Shown piece after piece: positions 35,412-43,700 of a stretch of DNA of 64,000 nucleotides; position 1 is the first letter of the stretch; every line of letters begins with the position of its first letter. Below the pieces are notes generated by a model that did no database searches, was not told where the DNA came from, and was given only the letters and a program-made list of their open reading frames with translations. The stretch comes from Collinsella sp. 4_8_47FAA (GTDB taxonomy: Bacteria > Actinomycetota > Coriobacteriia > Coriobacteriales > Coriobacteriaceae): positions 1-64,000 of the forward strand of contig NZ_KN214139.1 of the NCBI RefSeq assembly GCF_000763055.1, read 5' to 3'. The position numbers and the translations under genes were made by a program.

Positions 35412-36188
35412 TTACCAGCCAGTGTAGTAGTCGGTGGTTCCGGCTGCGCAGCCGGAGTCATAGACCTTGCACTCGCCCTTGGAACCGGTAAACGTGGAGC
35501 CCTGAGCTTTATCACCCGCGGCCACGACGTAGTAGCCATCGGAATCGCGCCAAAAGCCCTCGGAATCCTGCGTCCATTCGCCCGTGCGGTGGTGATACAA
35601 CACGTTGCTGCTGTAATAAGTCTCGCGGCGGCCGTTATAGTTATTGACGCCGCTCGAGCGCGTCAGGCCCGAGCCGTTCGCGTAATACGCAGCAGACGCG
35701 TAAGACGAGCCGGAGCCGGCGTTGTAATACGAAGCCTGAACGGCCTCAGCGGCCTCGGCTTCGGCTGCGGCAGCCTCGAGCGCCTCGCGCTTGGCATCCT
35801 CAAGCGTGGAGCGAAGCTCGTCGAGCTCGGTCGACTTGGCGTCGACCTCCCCCATCGTCAACAGGCTACCCGCACCGTCGATGCAGCTCTGCAGCACAGC
35901 GCGCTCGTCATCGGTAACATAGTCGCCATACATATTCATAATAATCTGAGCGCGCATCTCCAGGGAATCGCGCTTTGCCCCCATCGAGGCGTTCCACTCC
36001 TGCATAGAGCCATAACCGTCGCCGCGGTAGTCGACGGGCTGCACCAGCGTCGCCTCGGACGGCGTAGATCCAACCGTATCGGATAGTGTTGCCGCGTGGG
36101 CATCAGTTGCGCCGGCGCCCGCCAAAAGTGCCACGGTCAGAGCGGCGGAAAGGGCGGCGGCTTTCGGTTTTCGTGAATCGATCCTCAT
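35412..36188 (-). CDS. Secreted protein with coiled coil and Tyr-rich C-terminus
   Basis: 258 residues. A signal peptide (KPKAAALSAALTVALLAGAGATDAHA) is followed by a region with an acidic/alanine coiled coil (about 105-150), a Tyr/Ser/Gly-rich stretch, and a C-terminal module with paired Cys ending GCAAGTTDYYTGW. That ending looks like a small disulfide-stabilised cell-surface domain. The export signal is clear; the function is not. A GGAGG-type site (GAGGTTTCC) precedes the ATG. Monocistronic. Confidence 0.72.
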   Translation of the reverse strand: MRIDSRKPKAAALSAALTVALLAGAGATDAHAATLSDTVGSTPSEATLVQPVDYRGDGYGSMQEWNASMGAKRDSLEMRAQIIMNMYGDYVTDDERAVLQSCIDGAGSLLTMGEVDAKSTELDELRSTLEDAKREALEAAAAEAEAAEAVQASYYNAGSGSSYASAAYYANGSGLTRSSGVNNYNGRRETYYSSNVLYHHRTGEWTQDSEGFWRDSDGYYVVAAGDKAQGSTFTGSKGECKVYDSGCAAGTTDYYTGW

Positions 36189-36400
36189 GTAGCTGGAAAC
36201 CTCCGTAGTGCGTTTTTTGCTGCGTTTGAGCTGCGTGTGATTCGATCGCGCTGCATAGTACCCCGAGCAAATCGCGACCTGCGGTTTTACTCAAAAGGCG
36301 CACGTCAATTGCGTAAAACTCACATCCTCTCAACAGGAGTTTTCCACATCTCGATTGCATAAAGCATGCCAAAAACCCTGTAACAGCGCCCTTCCTATGC
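36189..36400. other. Intergenic region upstream of the secreted protein
   Basis: With the terminator at 36401-36442 this makes a 313-base gap. It has no open frame with a ribosome site. A TTGACG (minus strand, near 36305) may be a -35 box of the secreted-protein promoter, but no convincing -10 partner is seen. Confidence 0.3.
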
Positions 36401-36442
36401 AAAAAAGGCGCCTGTGCAACCATTGTTCGCACAGGCGCCTTG
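36401..36442 (-). terminator. Terminator after metY
   Basis: AAGGCGCCTGTGC...GCACAGGCGCCTT, followed by TTTT on the minus strand, 60 bases past the stop. Confidence 0.85.
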
Positions 36443-36501
36443 AGCAGGCATTTTATGCAGTTATACCTATCGAGTCGCAAGGGGTCCTTGCACAAGTCGC
36501 C

Positions 36502-37812
36502 TTACTCGTCCAGCGCGGCGAAGGCCTGCTTCAGATCCCAAATGATGTCCTCGGCGTTCTCGGTACCGATGGAAAGACGAATCGTGGAGGGCGTGATGTT
36601 CTGCTCAGCGAGCTCCTCGGCAGAGAGCTGGGAGTGCGTGGTGGTAGCCGGGTGCACGACGAGCGACTTGACGTCGGCCACGTTGGCGAGCAGCGAGAAC
36701 ACCTGCAGATGATCGATGAACTTCCAAGCTGCCTCCTGGCCACCCTTAATCTCAAAGGTAAAGATCGAGGCACCGCCGTTGGGGAAATACTGCTTGTAAA
36801 GCTCATGGTCGGGGTGCTCAGGCAGGCTCGGGTGGTTCACCTTGGCGACGTGGCTGTCACCAGCCAGGAACTCAACGACCTTCTTGGTGTTCTCGACATG
36901 ACGGTCAACGCGCAGCGACAGGGTCTCGGTGCCCTGGAGCAAGACCCAGGCGTTGAACGGGCTGATGCAGGCGCCCTCGTCACGCAGCAGGATAGCGCGG
37001 ACAAAGGTCGCGAAGGCGGCGGGACCGGCAGCCTCGGCAAACGAAACACCGTGGTAGGAGGGGTTGGGCTCAGCGATCTGGGCGTACTTTCCGCTCGCCT
37101 TCCAATCGAAGTTACCGCCGTCGACGATCACACCGCCCAGCGAGGTGCCGTGGCCGCCGATGAACTTGGTTGCGGAGTGGACGACGATGTTGGCACCATG
37201 CTCCAGCGGACGGAACAGATACGGGGTGCCGAAGGTGTTGTCGACGACAACCGGCAGACCGTGCTTCTTGGCGATCTCGGAGATGGCGTCGATGTTGGGG
37301 ATGTCGGAGTTGGGGTTGCCGAGCGTCTCGAGATAGATGACCGTGGTGTTGTCCTTGATGGCACCCTCGACCTCTTCCAGGTTATGGGCATCGACAAACG
37401 TGGTCTCGACGCCAAACTGGGAGAGCGTATGCTCCAGCAGGTTGTAGGAGCCACCGTAAATGGTCTTCTGAGCCACCACGTGGTCACCGGCCTGGGCAAG
37501 AGCCTGCAGGGTATAGGTGATGGCAGCAGCACCGGAGGCGACGGCAAGGCCAGCAACGCCGCCCTCGAGTGCGGCGATACGATCCTCGAAGACGCCCTGG
37601 GTGGAGTTGGTCAGACGGCCGTAGATGTTACCGGCGTCTGCAAGACCAAAGCGGTCGGCGGCGTGCTGGGAGTTGCGGAACACATAGCTCGTGGTCTGGT
37701 AGATAGGCACGGCACGGGAGTCGGATGCAGGATCGGCGCTCTCCTGACCAACGTGCAGCTGCAGGGTATCGAAACCAAAGGTGTGCTCGGAGTTGTTGAT
37801 GAACTGGCTCAT
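36502..37812 (-). CDS. metY: O-acetylhomoserine sulfhydrylase (PLP-dependent)
   Basis: Makes homocysteine from O-acetylhomoserine and sulfide, or cysteine from O-acetylserine, in the cytosol. A Cys/Met-metabolism PLP enzyme of 436 residues, the long MetY type. IYGRLTNSTQGVFEDRIAALEGG (about 63-85) and the PLP lysine in HSATKFIGGHG (Lys216) are visible. ATG 37812 has AAGGAGATC upstream. A short Cys-containing ORF precedes it, and a LysR gene is divergent; both may regulate it. Confidence 0.9.
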   Translation of the reverse strand: MSQFINNSEHTFGFDTLQLHVGQESADPASDSRAVPIYQTTSYVFRNSQHAADRFGLADAGNIYGRLTNSTQGVFEDRIAALEGGVAGLAVASGAAAITYTLQALAQAGDHVVAQKTIYGGSYNLLEHTLSQFGVETTFVDAHNLEEVEGAIKDNTTVIYLETLGNPNSDIPNIDAISEIAKKHGLPVVVDNTFGTPYLFRPLEHGANIVVHSATKFIGGHGTSLGGVIVDGGNFDWKASGKYAQIAEPNPSYHGVSFAEAAGPAAFATFVRAILLRDEGACISPFNAWVLLQGTETLSLRVDRHVENTKKVVEFLAGDSHVAKVNHPSLPEHPDHELYKQYFPNGGASIFTFEIKGGQEAAWKFIDHLQVFSLLANVADVKSLVVHPATTTHSQLSAEELAEQNITPSTIRLSIGTENAEDIIWDLKQAFAALDE

Positions 37813-37874
37813 GATGATCTCCTTGATCAAATAAAAGTAAATAAATAAGAGAGAAGTAAGTCGCTGTCTCCTGA

Positions 37875-37928
37875 TCACGCCGACGGGCGCAAACAGGAGC
37901 CCGGCATTCGTCTTGGTAAGCAATTCAT
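37875..37928 (-). CDS. Candidate 17-residue leader peptide upstream of metY
   Basis: The reading frame MNCLPRRMPGSCLRPSA has two Cys and two Met. AAAGGAGG sits seven bases before its ATG, the best ribosome site in the region. It ends 62 bases before metY. Within and after it CTCCTG/CAGGAG and a GCC/GGC stem can pair. A Cys- or Met-responsive attenuation peptide would look like this. Confidence 0.5.
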   Translation of the reverse strand: MNCLPRRMPGSCLRPSA

Positions 37929-38044
37929 ATGCGGGCCTCCTTTCGCATCCCGATTCCGTAGTTGGCTTAATTACCTACTGCCTTTGTGTGTTTTGAATAG
38001 TACGAGCATTGTTTCCCTCGGTCAATCACTTAAAAGCGCTAACA

Positions 38045-38067
38045 TGTTATCTGTTTTATAGATAACA
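38045..38067. promoter_or_regulatory. Palindrome in the metY-LysR divergent region
   Basis: TGTTATCT and AGATAACA with a 7-base spacer, 20 bases before the LysR start. Position and symmetry fit an autoregulatory LysR site. Confidence 0.55.
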
Positions 38068-38086
38068 ATCGAAAGGACGAGCGCCG

Positions 38087-38989
38087 ATGACCCTCCAACA
38101 GCTTCGTTTTCTGATCGCCGTGGCAGAGTCCGGCTCAATCAACGCCGCAGCTCAGCGCCTCTATACTGCTCAGTCCAACATCTCAAACGCCGTCAAAAGC
38201 CTGGAGCAGGAACTTCATATCGAAATTTTTACGCGCTCTAGCCGCGGTGTTGCACTCACCAACGACGGCACCGAGCTTTTGGGTTATGCGCGCCAGGTCG
38301 TAGAGCAGGCCGACATGCTCGAGGCACGCTACGAGGACGGCGGCACCCCGCAAGCCCGCCTCGCCATTTCCGCCCAGCACTACGCCTTTTCGGTCGAGGC
38401 CTTTGTCAACGTGGTCGAGCGCTGCCGCGACAGCAAGTTCGAGTTCATCATGCGCGAGACCACCACATCGCAGATCATTGATGACGTCCGTGCGTTTCGC
38501 AGCGATATCGGCATTCTGTATCTGGATGACTTTAACGCCCGCGTTCTGCAGAAGGCCTTCGCCGATGCCCGTGCAAGCTTCCATCCCCTATTCGACGCGA
38601 CGGTCCACGTCTTCGTTAGCGAGCGCCACCCGCTCGCACGCCGCCCTCAGCTGTCCCTTGCCGACCTCACGCCCTATACGCGCTACAGCTTTGAGCAGGG
38701 AACCTCAAACTCCTTCTATTACGCCGAGGAACCTTTTAGCTATATCCCTTGCGACCGCAACATACGAATCTCGGACCGCGGAACACTTACCAACTTACTT
38801 ATCACGTCGAACGGTTACACCCTGTCGACCGGCGTCCTCTCCAATGAAATGCAATGGGGTATGGCATCGATCCCGTTAGCAGACGCCCCAACGATGCACG
38901 TAGGCTATATCATGCACGACGAGCGCAAGCCCTCTCCCCTCTTGCAGCAATACCTCGATGAGCTCAACCGCATCATCCATGCCAACTAA
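38087..38989 (+). CDS. LysR-family transcriptional regulator
   Basis: 300 residues: N-terminal winged helix (MTLQQLRFLIAVAESGSINAAAQRLYTAQSNISNAVKSLEQEL...) and a two-lobed effector domain (about 90-295). Divergent from metY, as CysB/MetR-like LysR regulators often are, so control of sulfur amino acid synthesis is a reasonable inference. The effector cannot be read from sequence. GAAAGGACG precedes the ATG. Confidence 0.85.
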   Translation: MTLQQLRFLIAVAESGSINAAAQRLYTAQSNISNAVKSLEQELHIEIFTRSSRGVALTNDGTELLGYARQVVEQADMLEARYEDGGTPQARLAISAQHYAFSVEAFVNVVERCRDSKFEFIMRETTTSQIIDDVRAFRSDIGILYLDDFNARVLQKAFADARASFHPLFDATVHVFVSERHPLARRPQLSLADLTPYTRYSFEQGTSNSFYYAEEPFSYIPCDRNIRISDRGTLTNLLITSNGYTLSTGVLSNEMQWGMASIPLADAPTMHVGYIMHDERKPSPLLQQYLDELNRIIHAN

Positions 38990-39088
38990 CTGTCGGAAGA
39001 CGGGGTAGAAATCATAGATTGCTAGCCCCCGGCGGGCATGGCGCTACAATGGTCACTCGCACGAAACGTACCCAACGAAAGGAACCAT

Positions 39089-39574
39089 GTGAAGGTCATC
39101 ATCTATACCGACGGCTCGGCCCGATCAAATCCGGGACGCGGCGGCTACGGCGCCGTGCTCAAATACACCAACCCCGCCGGCAAGACCTTTACCTCCGAGC
39201 TTTCGCGCGGTTACGCCAAGACCACCAACAACCGCATGGAGCTCATGGCGGTCATCGTAGCACTCGAGGCGCTCAACCGCCCCTGCGACGTCGAAGTCCA
39301 TTCCGATTCGCAGTACGTCGTCAACGCCTTTAACAAACACTGGATCGACGGCTGGAAAAAGCGCGGATGGAAGACCGCCAACAAGCAGCCTGTCAAGAAC
39401 CGCGATCTGTGGGAGCGTCTGCTCACCGCAAAGAGCAAGCACAAAGTGGAGTTCATCTGGGTTAAGGGCCACGCCGGCCATGAGCTCAACGAGCGCTGCG
39501 ACGAGCTTGCCACCACGGCGGCCGACGGCAGCAACCTCGATATCGACGCCGGCTTTAACGAGAGCGACCTGTAA
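39089..39574 (+). CDS. rnhA: Ribonuclease HI
   Basis: Cleaves RNA in RNA:DNA hybrids. 161 residues with the DEDD set: [13 protein letters not shown] (Asp8), [10 protein letters not shown] (Glu), [12 protein letters not shown] (Asp) and NERCDELAT (Asp). [15 protein letters not shown] holds the conserved His. GTG 39089 has AAAGGA upstream; the frame to 39038 lacks a site. It stands between LysR and a Gfo/Idh oxidoreductase on the same strand. Confidence 0.93.
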   Translation: MKVIIYTDGSARSNPGRGGYGAVLKYTNPAGKTFTSELSRGYAKTTNNRMELMAVIVALEALNRPCDVEVHSDSQYVVNAFNKHWIDGWKKRGWKTANKQPVKNRDLWERLLTAKSKHKVEFIWVKGHAGHELNERCDELATTAADGSNLDIDAGFNESDL

Positions 39575-39649
39575 CGGCGTTTTCGCACGCTATTTCCTGT
39601 CCCCTCGCGCTACACTCATCCTGTAAACCGAACGGCACGAGGGGGATAC

Positions 39650-40756
39650 ATGCTGCGTATAGCGACCATCGGCACATCCATGATTACCGACGACTTTATC
39701 CAGGTCGTCAACGCCAGCGACCAAGCTGCGTTTGTGGGCACGCTCTCGCGCGATGCAGATCGCGGCGCCGCCTTCACCGCTAAGCATGGTGGCGAGCGTA
39801 ACTTCACCGCGCTTGACGAGCTTGCGTCCGCTGCCGACGTCGACGCCGTCTACATCGGCAGCCCCAATGCGCTCCACTGCGAGCAGGCGCTCGCCTGTAT
39901 CGCCGGCGGCAAGCACGTCATCGTCGAGAAGCCCTTCTGCGCCACCGAAGCGCAGGCGCTGGAAGTCTTCCGCGCTGCCGAGGCAGCAGGTGTCGTAGCC
40001 CTCGAGGCCATGCGCCCCCTCCATGACCCCGCTTTCCACGCCATCGAGGACGCCCTGGGTGAGATCGCCCCCATCCGCCGCGCCTCATTGCGCTTTGGCA
40101 AATATTCTTCGCGCTACAACGAAATTCTCGCGGGACGCACCACCAATATCTTCGACTGCAATATGGCATCGGGCTCCCTCATGGACATTGGCGTCTACAC
40201 CGTCGAGCCCATGGTCGAGATTTTCGGCATGCCCTCCGGCCTTACGAGCATGGCTACTCTGCTCGACCCCACCACGCGACAGCTCACGCACGGCCCCATC
40301 GATGGCTGCGGTTCCATCCTCGCCAGCTACGGCGGTGGCCGTATCTCCGTCGAGCTCGCGCACTCCAAAATTACGAATGACCTACTGCCCTCGCAGATCG
40401 AAGGCGAGCGTGGCACTATCCAGATTGACCATCTGTCCACGCCCCGCAACGTCCGCATCGACTATCGCGGCGACGTCGTACACGGCTCGGCGACCGAGGC
40501 GCCGCGCGAACAGAGCGACAACGGCCGCGTGCTCGACCTGCCCAGATCAAGCAACACCATGGAATACGAACTCGCAGACTTTATCACCGCCATCGGCGGC
40601 ATCGATAACGTCAAGGAAGAGATTTGGGAGACCCCGGCGGGACGTCACGAGCTTGGCCACTACCGCGATGTCACGCTCGTCTCACTGCGCATCATGGATG
40701 CCGTGCGTCAGCAGGCCGGCATAACCTTCCCGGCCGACGCAGACAAGCAGGCATAG
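39650..40756 (+). CDS. Gfo/Idh/MocA-family oxidoreductase
   Basis: 368 residues, NAD(P)-binding Rossmann domain (IATIGTSMITDDFIQ, an atypical G-T-S loop), YIGSPNALHCEQA, then VIVEKPFCATEAQA with the family Lys. The C-terminal domain contains GSLMDIGVYTVEPM. It is only distantly similar to the other family member at 31369. A GAGGGGG site precedes the ATG. The acylphosphatase gene starts two bases after its stop. Confidence 0.85.
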   Translation: MLRIATIGTSMITDDFIQVVNASDQAAFVGTLSRDADRGAAFTAKHGGERNFTALDELASAADVDAVYIGSPNALHCEQALACIAGGKHVIVEKPFCATEAQALEVFRAAEAAGVVALEAMRPLHDPAFHAIEDALGEIAPIRRASLRFGKYSSRYNEILAGRTTNIFDCNMASGSLMDIGVYTVEPMVEIFGMPSGLTSMATLLDPTTRQLTHGPIDGCGSILASYGGGRISVELAHSKITNDLLPSQIEGERGTIQIDHLSTPRNVRIDYRGDVVHGSATEAPREQSDNGRVLDLPRSSNTMEYELADFITAIGGIDNVKEEIWETPAGRHELGHYRDVTLVSLRIMDAVRQQAGITFPADADKQA

Positions 40757-40758
40757 CG

Positions 40759-41169
40759 ATGGGCCTCTTCGATACGTTCTTCTCCAGCGTCACCGGCGGC
40801 AGTCGAGAGCCTCAAAAACCGTCAAACGTCGAGCTCGAGCTGCGCCGCAGGCTTACTGTGCTCGCAAGCGACGAGGCCACTCAAGGCGCCCCGCAGCGCT
40901 ATTTCCTGCGGTGGGAGGGGCAGGTCCAGGGCGTCGGCTTCCGCTTCACCAACACCAACCTCGCGCAGGCACGCGCACTCACCGGCTGGGTACGTAACAT
41001 GGAAGACGGTTCAGTCGAGATGGAGATACAGGGAGCTCCGGCAAATATCCTATCTCATCTCGAGGCGCTTCATGCCTCCTACGAGCGCATGGGAACGCGT
41101 TTTCGCCTCGTAGACGCTCAGGCCCGAGCCCCACTTGCCAATGAAGACGGTTTCAGTCCTCATTATTAG
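40759..41169 (+). CDS. Acylphosphatase with N-terminal extension
   Basis: 136 residues, about 45 more than a usual acylphosphatase. The catalytic domain (about 46-130) has YFLRWEGQVQGVGFR with the phosphate-binding Arg, and GWVRNMEDGSVEMEIQG with the catalytic Asn. The extra N-terminus (MGLFDTFFSSVTGG ...) is charged and possibly helical. It starts two bases after the oxidoreductase stop. Confidence 0.85.
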   Translation: MGLFDTFFSSVTGGSREPQKPSNVELELRRRLTVLASDEATQGAPQRYFLRWEGQVQGVGFRFTNTNLAQARALTGWVRNMEDGSVEMEIQGAPANILSHLEALHASYERMGTRFRLVDAQARAPLANEDGFSPHY

Positions 41170-41230
41170 TATTGTGTGCTAAATACGGTATCATTTACCT
41201 ACGACCGTTGATAGAAAAGAGGCGAGGCGC

Positions 41231-41611
41231 ATGGCGGTGCAAAGAAGGAATACCAGGCAGCGAAAGCTGGTTCTTGACGCCGTGCGCCAAAGCTATAACC
41301 ATCCCACCGCCGACGAAATCTACAACGCCGTGCGCGCGCAGGATGACAAAATCAGCCGCGGTACGGTCTACCGCAATCTCAATCTCTTGGCCGACGCCGG
41401 CGAGATCCTCTCCATCAAGACGCCGGGCGGCAGCCGCTTCGATCGCACGATCGAGCCGCATGCGCATATCATCTGCACCTCGTGCAGCCGCGTCATCGAC
41501 GTACCGCTCCCCTTCGATGCCCAGCTCGACGCCAAAGCGTCCGAGCAAATCGGCTGGCACGTCACGTCGCACTACACCATCTTCGAGGGTCTCTGCCCCG
41601 ACTGCCGGTAG
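41231..41611 (+). CDS. Fur-family metalloregulator
   Basis: 126 residues: winged helix (RNTRQRKLVLDAV ... TADEIYNAVRAQDDKISRGTVYRNLNLLADAGEI) and a dimer domain with PHAHIICTSCSRVIDV and GLCPDC, the two CxxC structural zinc sites of Fur/PerR. Slightly shorter than Fur. Which metal or peroxide it senses is not clear; PerR-like is favoured by the N-terminal His/Asp pattern, with low certainty. Confidence 0.85.
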   Translation: MAVQRRNTRQRKLVLDAVRQSYNHPTADEIYNAVRAQDDKISRGTVYRNLNLLADAGEILSIKTPGGSRFDRTIEPHAHIICTSCSRVIDVPLPFDAQLDAKASEQIGWHVTSHYTIFEGLCPDCR

Positions 41612-41614
41612 ATG

Positions 41615-41685
41615 TTCGGGACATGCCTTAAAATCCACCTTTCCGCGCTTTGCAGCAAACAGTACATTTCTAGGCATGTCCCGAA
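41615..41685. repeat. 71-nt inverted repeat with CGGGACAT ends (element H)
   Basis: Perfect 14-bp arms TTCGGGACATGCCT (41615-41628) and AGGCATGTCCCGAA (41672-41685) flank 43 bases. It lies between the convergent Fur and HAD genes. There is no T-run. Its outer arm motif CGGGACAT recurs in element F at 47905. Confidence 0.7.
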
Positions 41686-41688
41686 AAC

Positions 41689-42486
41689 CTACTCGGCGAG
41701 CAGGCGGTGCAGTTCTTCTTCGACCGTGTGCACGTAACGGACGCGATCGTTGATACCGCGCATGGTGGGGTTGCAGCTCTCCATCAGATAGGGATGGCCC
41801 ACGACGTTGAGCATGTCGCGATCGTTCTCATTGTCGCCAAATGCCATCATCTCATCGGGCGAAATCCCCAGGATACGACCGTAATCGACAAGCGCGGAGC
41901 CCTTGCCCGAACCGAAACCGATAAGGTCCGTCCATGCGGTTCCTGACGTCATCACATCGACACGGTCGCCAAAGAGGCGCTCGAAATACTCCCGGGCCGC
42001 CGGATAATCCACCTCGGGCGTCTGGAAGCCAATCTTAATGACATCCTCGTCGATGTCCTCGGGACGGTCGACCACCGCCACATCGCAGTGGACCACATAG
42101 CGCAAATGGTCGACGAACGCATCGTTGCCGCTCATGGTGTAGATGTGCCCCTCACACGAAAGGGTCATGTCGGTATGGGGATACGCAACCACGGTATTCG
42201 CGATAACCATAGCAAGGCTACGCTCCATGGAACGCTTGACGACGGCACGCCCCTCGCTCATCACCAGGGTTCCGTTTTCGCATACATAGGCGAGCTCATC
42301 GGCCACCGGGGCAAACAGGTAGCGCAAGCTCGCATATTGACGGCCACTCGCCGGCATAAACACGATACCACGACGATGCAGCTCATCGATAAGCTCAAAG
42401 GCCTCGGAACGCAGCTCGCGCTCCCCCGGATGCAGCAACGTGCCGTCCAAATCGCATGCAATCAGTTTGATTCCCTCAAGACCCAT
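41689..42486 (-). CDS. Cof-type HAD hydrolase
   Basis: 265 residues. Motif I LIACDLDGTLLHPGE (Asp11/Asp13), motif II PASGRQYAS, and the Cof C-terminal GFGSGKGSALVDYG (Lys) with MAFGDNENDRDMLNVVGHPYLMES. Probably a broad sugar-phosphate phosphatase. ATG 42486 has GGGGGAAG upstream; the longer frame to 42561 would lie within a terminator hairpin. It differs clearly from the Cof protein at 13520. Confidence 0.85.
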   Translation of the reverse strand: MGLEGIKLIACDLDGTLLHPGERELRSEAFELIDELHRRGIVFMPASGRQYASLRYLFAPVADELAYVCENGTLVMSEGRAVVKRSMERSLAMVIANTVVAYPHTDMTLSCEGHIYTMSGNDAFVDHLRYVVHCDVAVVDRPEDIDEDVIKIGFQTPEVDYPAAREYFERLFGDRVDVMTSGTAWTDLIGFGSGKGSALVDYGRILGISPDEMMAFGDNENDRDMLNVVGHPYLMESCNPTMRGINDRVRYVHTVEEELHRLLAE

Positions 42487-42514
42487 ATGCTTCCCCCAAA
42501 GCCTCATATCAACA

Positions 42515-42557
42515 GCAAGACGGACCTTGATCGGTCGCCCCTCAAAGCCCGTCTTGC
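42515..42557 (-). terminator. Inverted repeat after the UreE-like gene
   Basis: GCAAGACGG/CCGTCTTGC with a 25-base loop, 12 bases past the stop of the UreE-like gene and before the HAD gene. It has a weak T tail, so it is a partial terminator at best. Confidence 0.4.
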
Positions 42558-42569
42558 GCATACGCGCGC

Positions 42570-43148
42570 TTAGCCGCGCGCCTTTTTTACGATGGTAAAG
42601 TCGGGAGCCATGCTCACGACGACCTCCGCCGCACTCGACGCAAAGCGCCGGTCCGCATCGAGTTCACGGGTAACCAGCGAGAGCCGAACACCCTCGACAC
42701 CCCGGAGCATGCGGCCCAAAACAGGCTGCACCGGCGTATACATGCGCACAGTATGCTCGTCCGAGTCGCCCCGGAAGAGCGGCGCATGCATGTTGCCGAT
42801 CTCCCAGCACGAATGCGCGAGCGCAATCGGGTCCATGCGGTCAACTTCGACCAAATAAACCTCGGCGCTGCGCAAGCGCACGACAACCGCCACGGGCACC
42901 ATGCCCGAACGGTCAATGGCGAGCACGTCGCCGTCGGCAAGACGACCGCCGTCGGCAGTATCCAGCCGAACATCGACCGTGCGCCCCAGCTCCGTCACGC
43001 CCACAAACGCGTATACATCAGCCTGGTCCCAATCGAGCAGCAGATCGTCAACTTCAAAGACGCCGCCCAACTTCCGGCGAAGCAGGAGTTCATAGGACGG
43101 ATCGTTGAGATTTCCCAAGCATGTCGTCGAAACCAAGCGTTCAGGCAT
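42570..43148 (-). CDS. UreE-like metallochaperone protein
   Basis: 192 residues. The middle follows UreE: RTVDVRLDTADGGRLADGDVLAIDRS, then VDRMDPIALAHSCWEIGNMHAPLFRGD, where UreE has LGNRHVPLQ and the Ni-binding His (His121 here). The C-terminal PVLGRMLRGVEGVRLSLVTRE also fits. There is no His-rich tail and no urease gene nearby. It starts three bases after the SlyD-like gene, itself a nickel-related family, suggesting a nickel delivery pair. The match is by pattern, not a search. Confidence 0.55.
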   Translation of the reverse strand: MPERLVSTTCLGNLNDPSYELLLRRKLGGVFEVDDLLLDWDQADVYAFVGVTELGRTVDVRLDTADGGRLADGDVLAIDRSGMVPVAVVVRLRSAEVYLVEVDRMDPIALAHSCWEIGNMHAPLFRGDSDEHTVRMYTPVQPVLGRMLRGVEGVRLSLVTRELDADRRFASSAAEVVVSMAPDFTIVKKARG

Positions 43149-43151
43149 ACT

Positions 43152-43580
43152 CTAACCCTCGACCTCGACGAGCTCGATATCAAAGTTGAGGTCCTTACCG
43201 GCCAGCTCGTGGTTGGCGTCGAGCGTCACGGCCTCGGGCGTTACATCGATGACCACGGCGGGGACGGGCATACCGCTCGGCGTGGACAAGAAGAGCTTCA
43301 TGCCCTTCTCAATCTGCTCGATGTTGGGAACCTGTTCGGCCGGGAAGGTCAGAACCATCTCGGGATTGTGCTCGCCGTAGGCATCGGCAGCAGGAATGTG
43401 CACGGTCTTCTTCTCACCCACCTGCATGTCGACAACAGCGGCGTCGAAGCCCTTGATCATCTGGCCGGCGCCGCAGGTGAACTCCAGCGGCTCACCGCGA
43501 TCGTAGGAGCTATCGAACTGCGTGCCGTCGTCGAGCGTGCCGCGATAATGAGTCTTGACCTTCTTGCCCTGGTTGGACAT
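43152..43580 (-). CDS. FKBP-type peptidyl-prolyl isomerase, SlyD-like
   Basis: 142 residues. FKBP core (KVKTHYRGTLDDGTQFDSSYDRGEPLEFTCGAGQMIKGFDAAVVDMQVGEKKTVHIP) interrupted by the insert-in-flap segment (about 70-125) and ended by LDANHELAGKDLNFDIEL, the SlyD signature. The His/Cys-rich metal tail of E. coli SlyD is missing. Foldase/chaperone, possibly for nickel enzyme assembly with the UreE-like protein. ATG 43580 has GGAGG seven bases upstream. Confidence 0.88.
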   Translation of the reverse strand: MSNQGKKVKTHYRGTLDDGTQFDSSYDRGEPLEFTCGAGQMIKGFDAAVVDMQVGEKKTVHIPAADAYGEHNPEMVLTFPAEQVPNIEQIEKGMKLFLSTPSGMPVPAVVIDVTPEAVTLDANHELAGKDLNFDIELVEVEG

Positions 43581-43700
43581 GGAAACCTCCGTGATAAGGG
43601 CGGCGCACAACACGGGCCGCCATGAACATATGGCGTTAACTATACCCTAGTCATACAATTTGAAGACAGTTTGCAAAGAAACGCTGCAACCGGAGGAACC

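Noticed and set aside
37875-37928. metY leader as an L-type element
   Set aside because: It shares the 11-mer CTGTTTGCGCC with L1 but lacks the outer TTGCGG ends and the conserved loop.
37813-38086. SAM riboswitch upstream of metY
   Set aside because: No conserved SAM-I, SAM-II or SAM-IV core was found in the leader.
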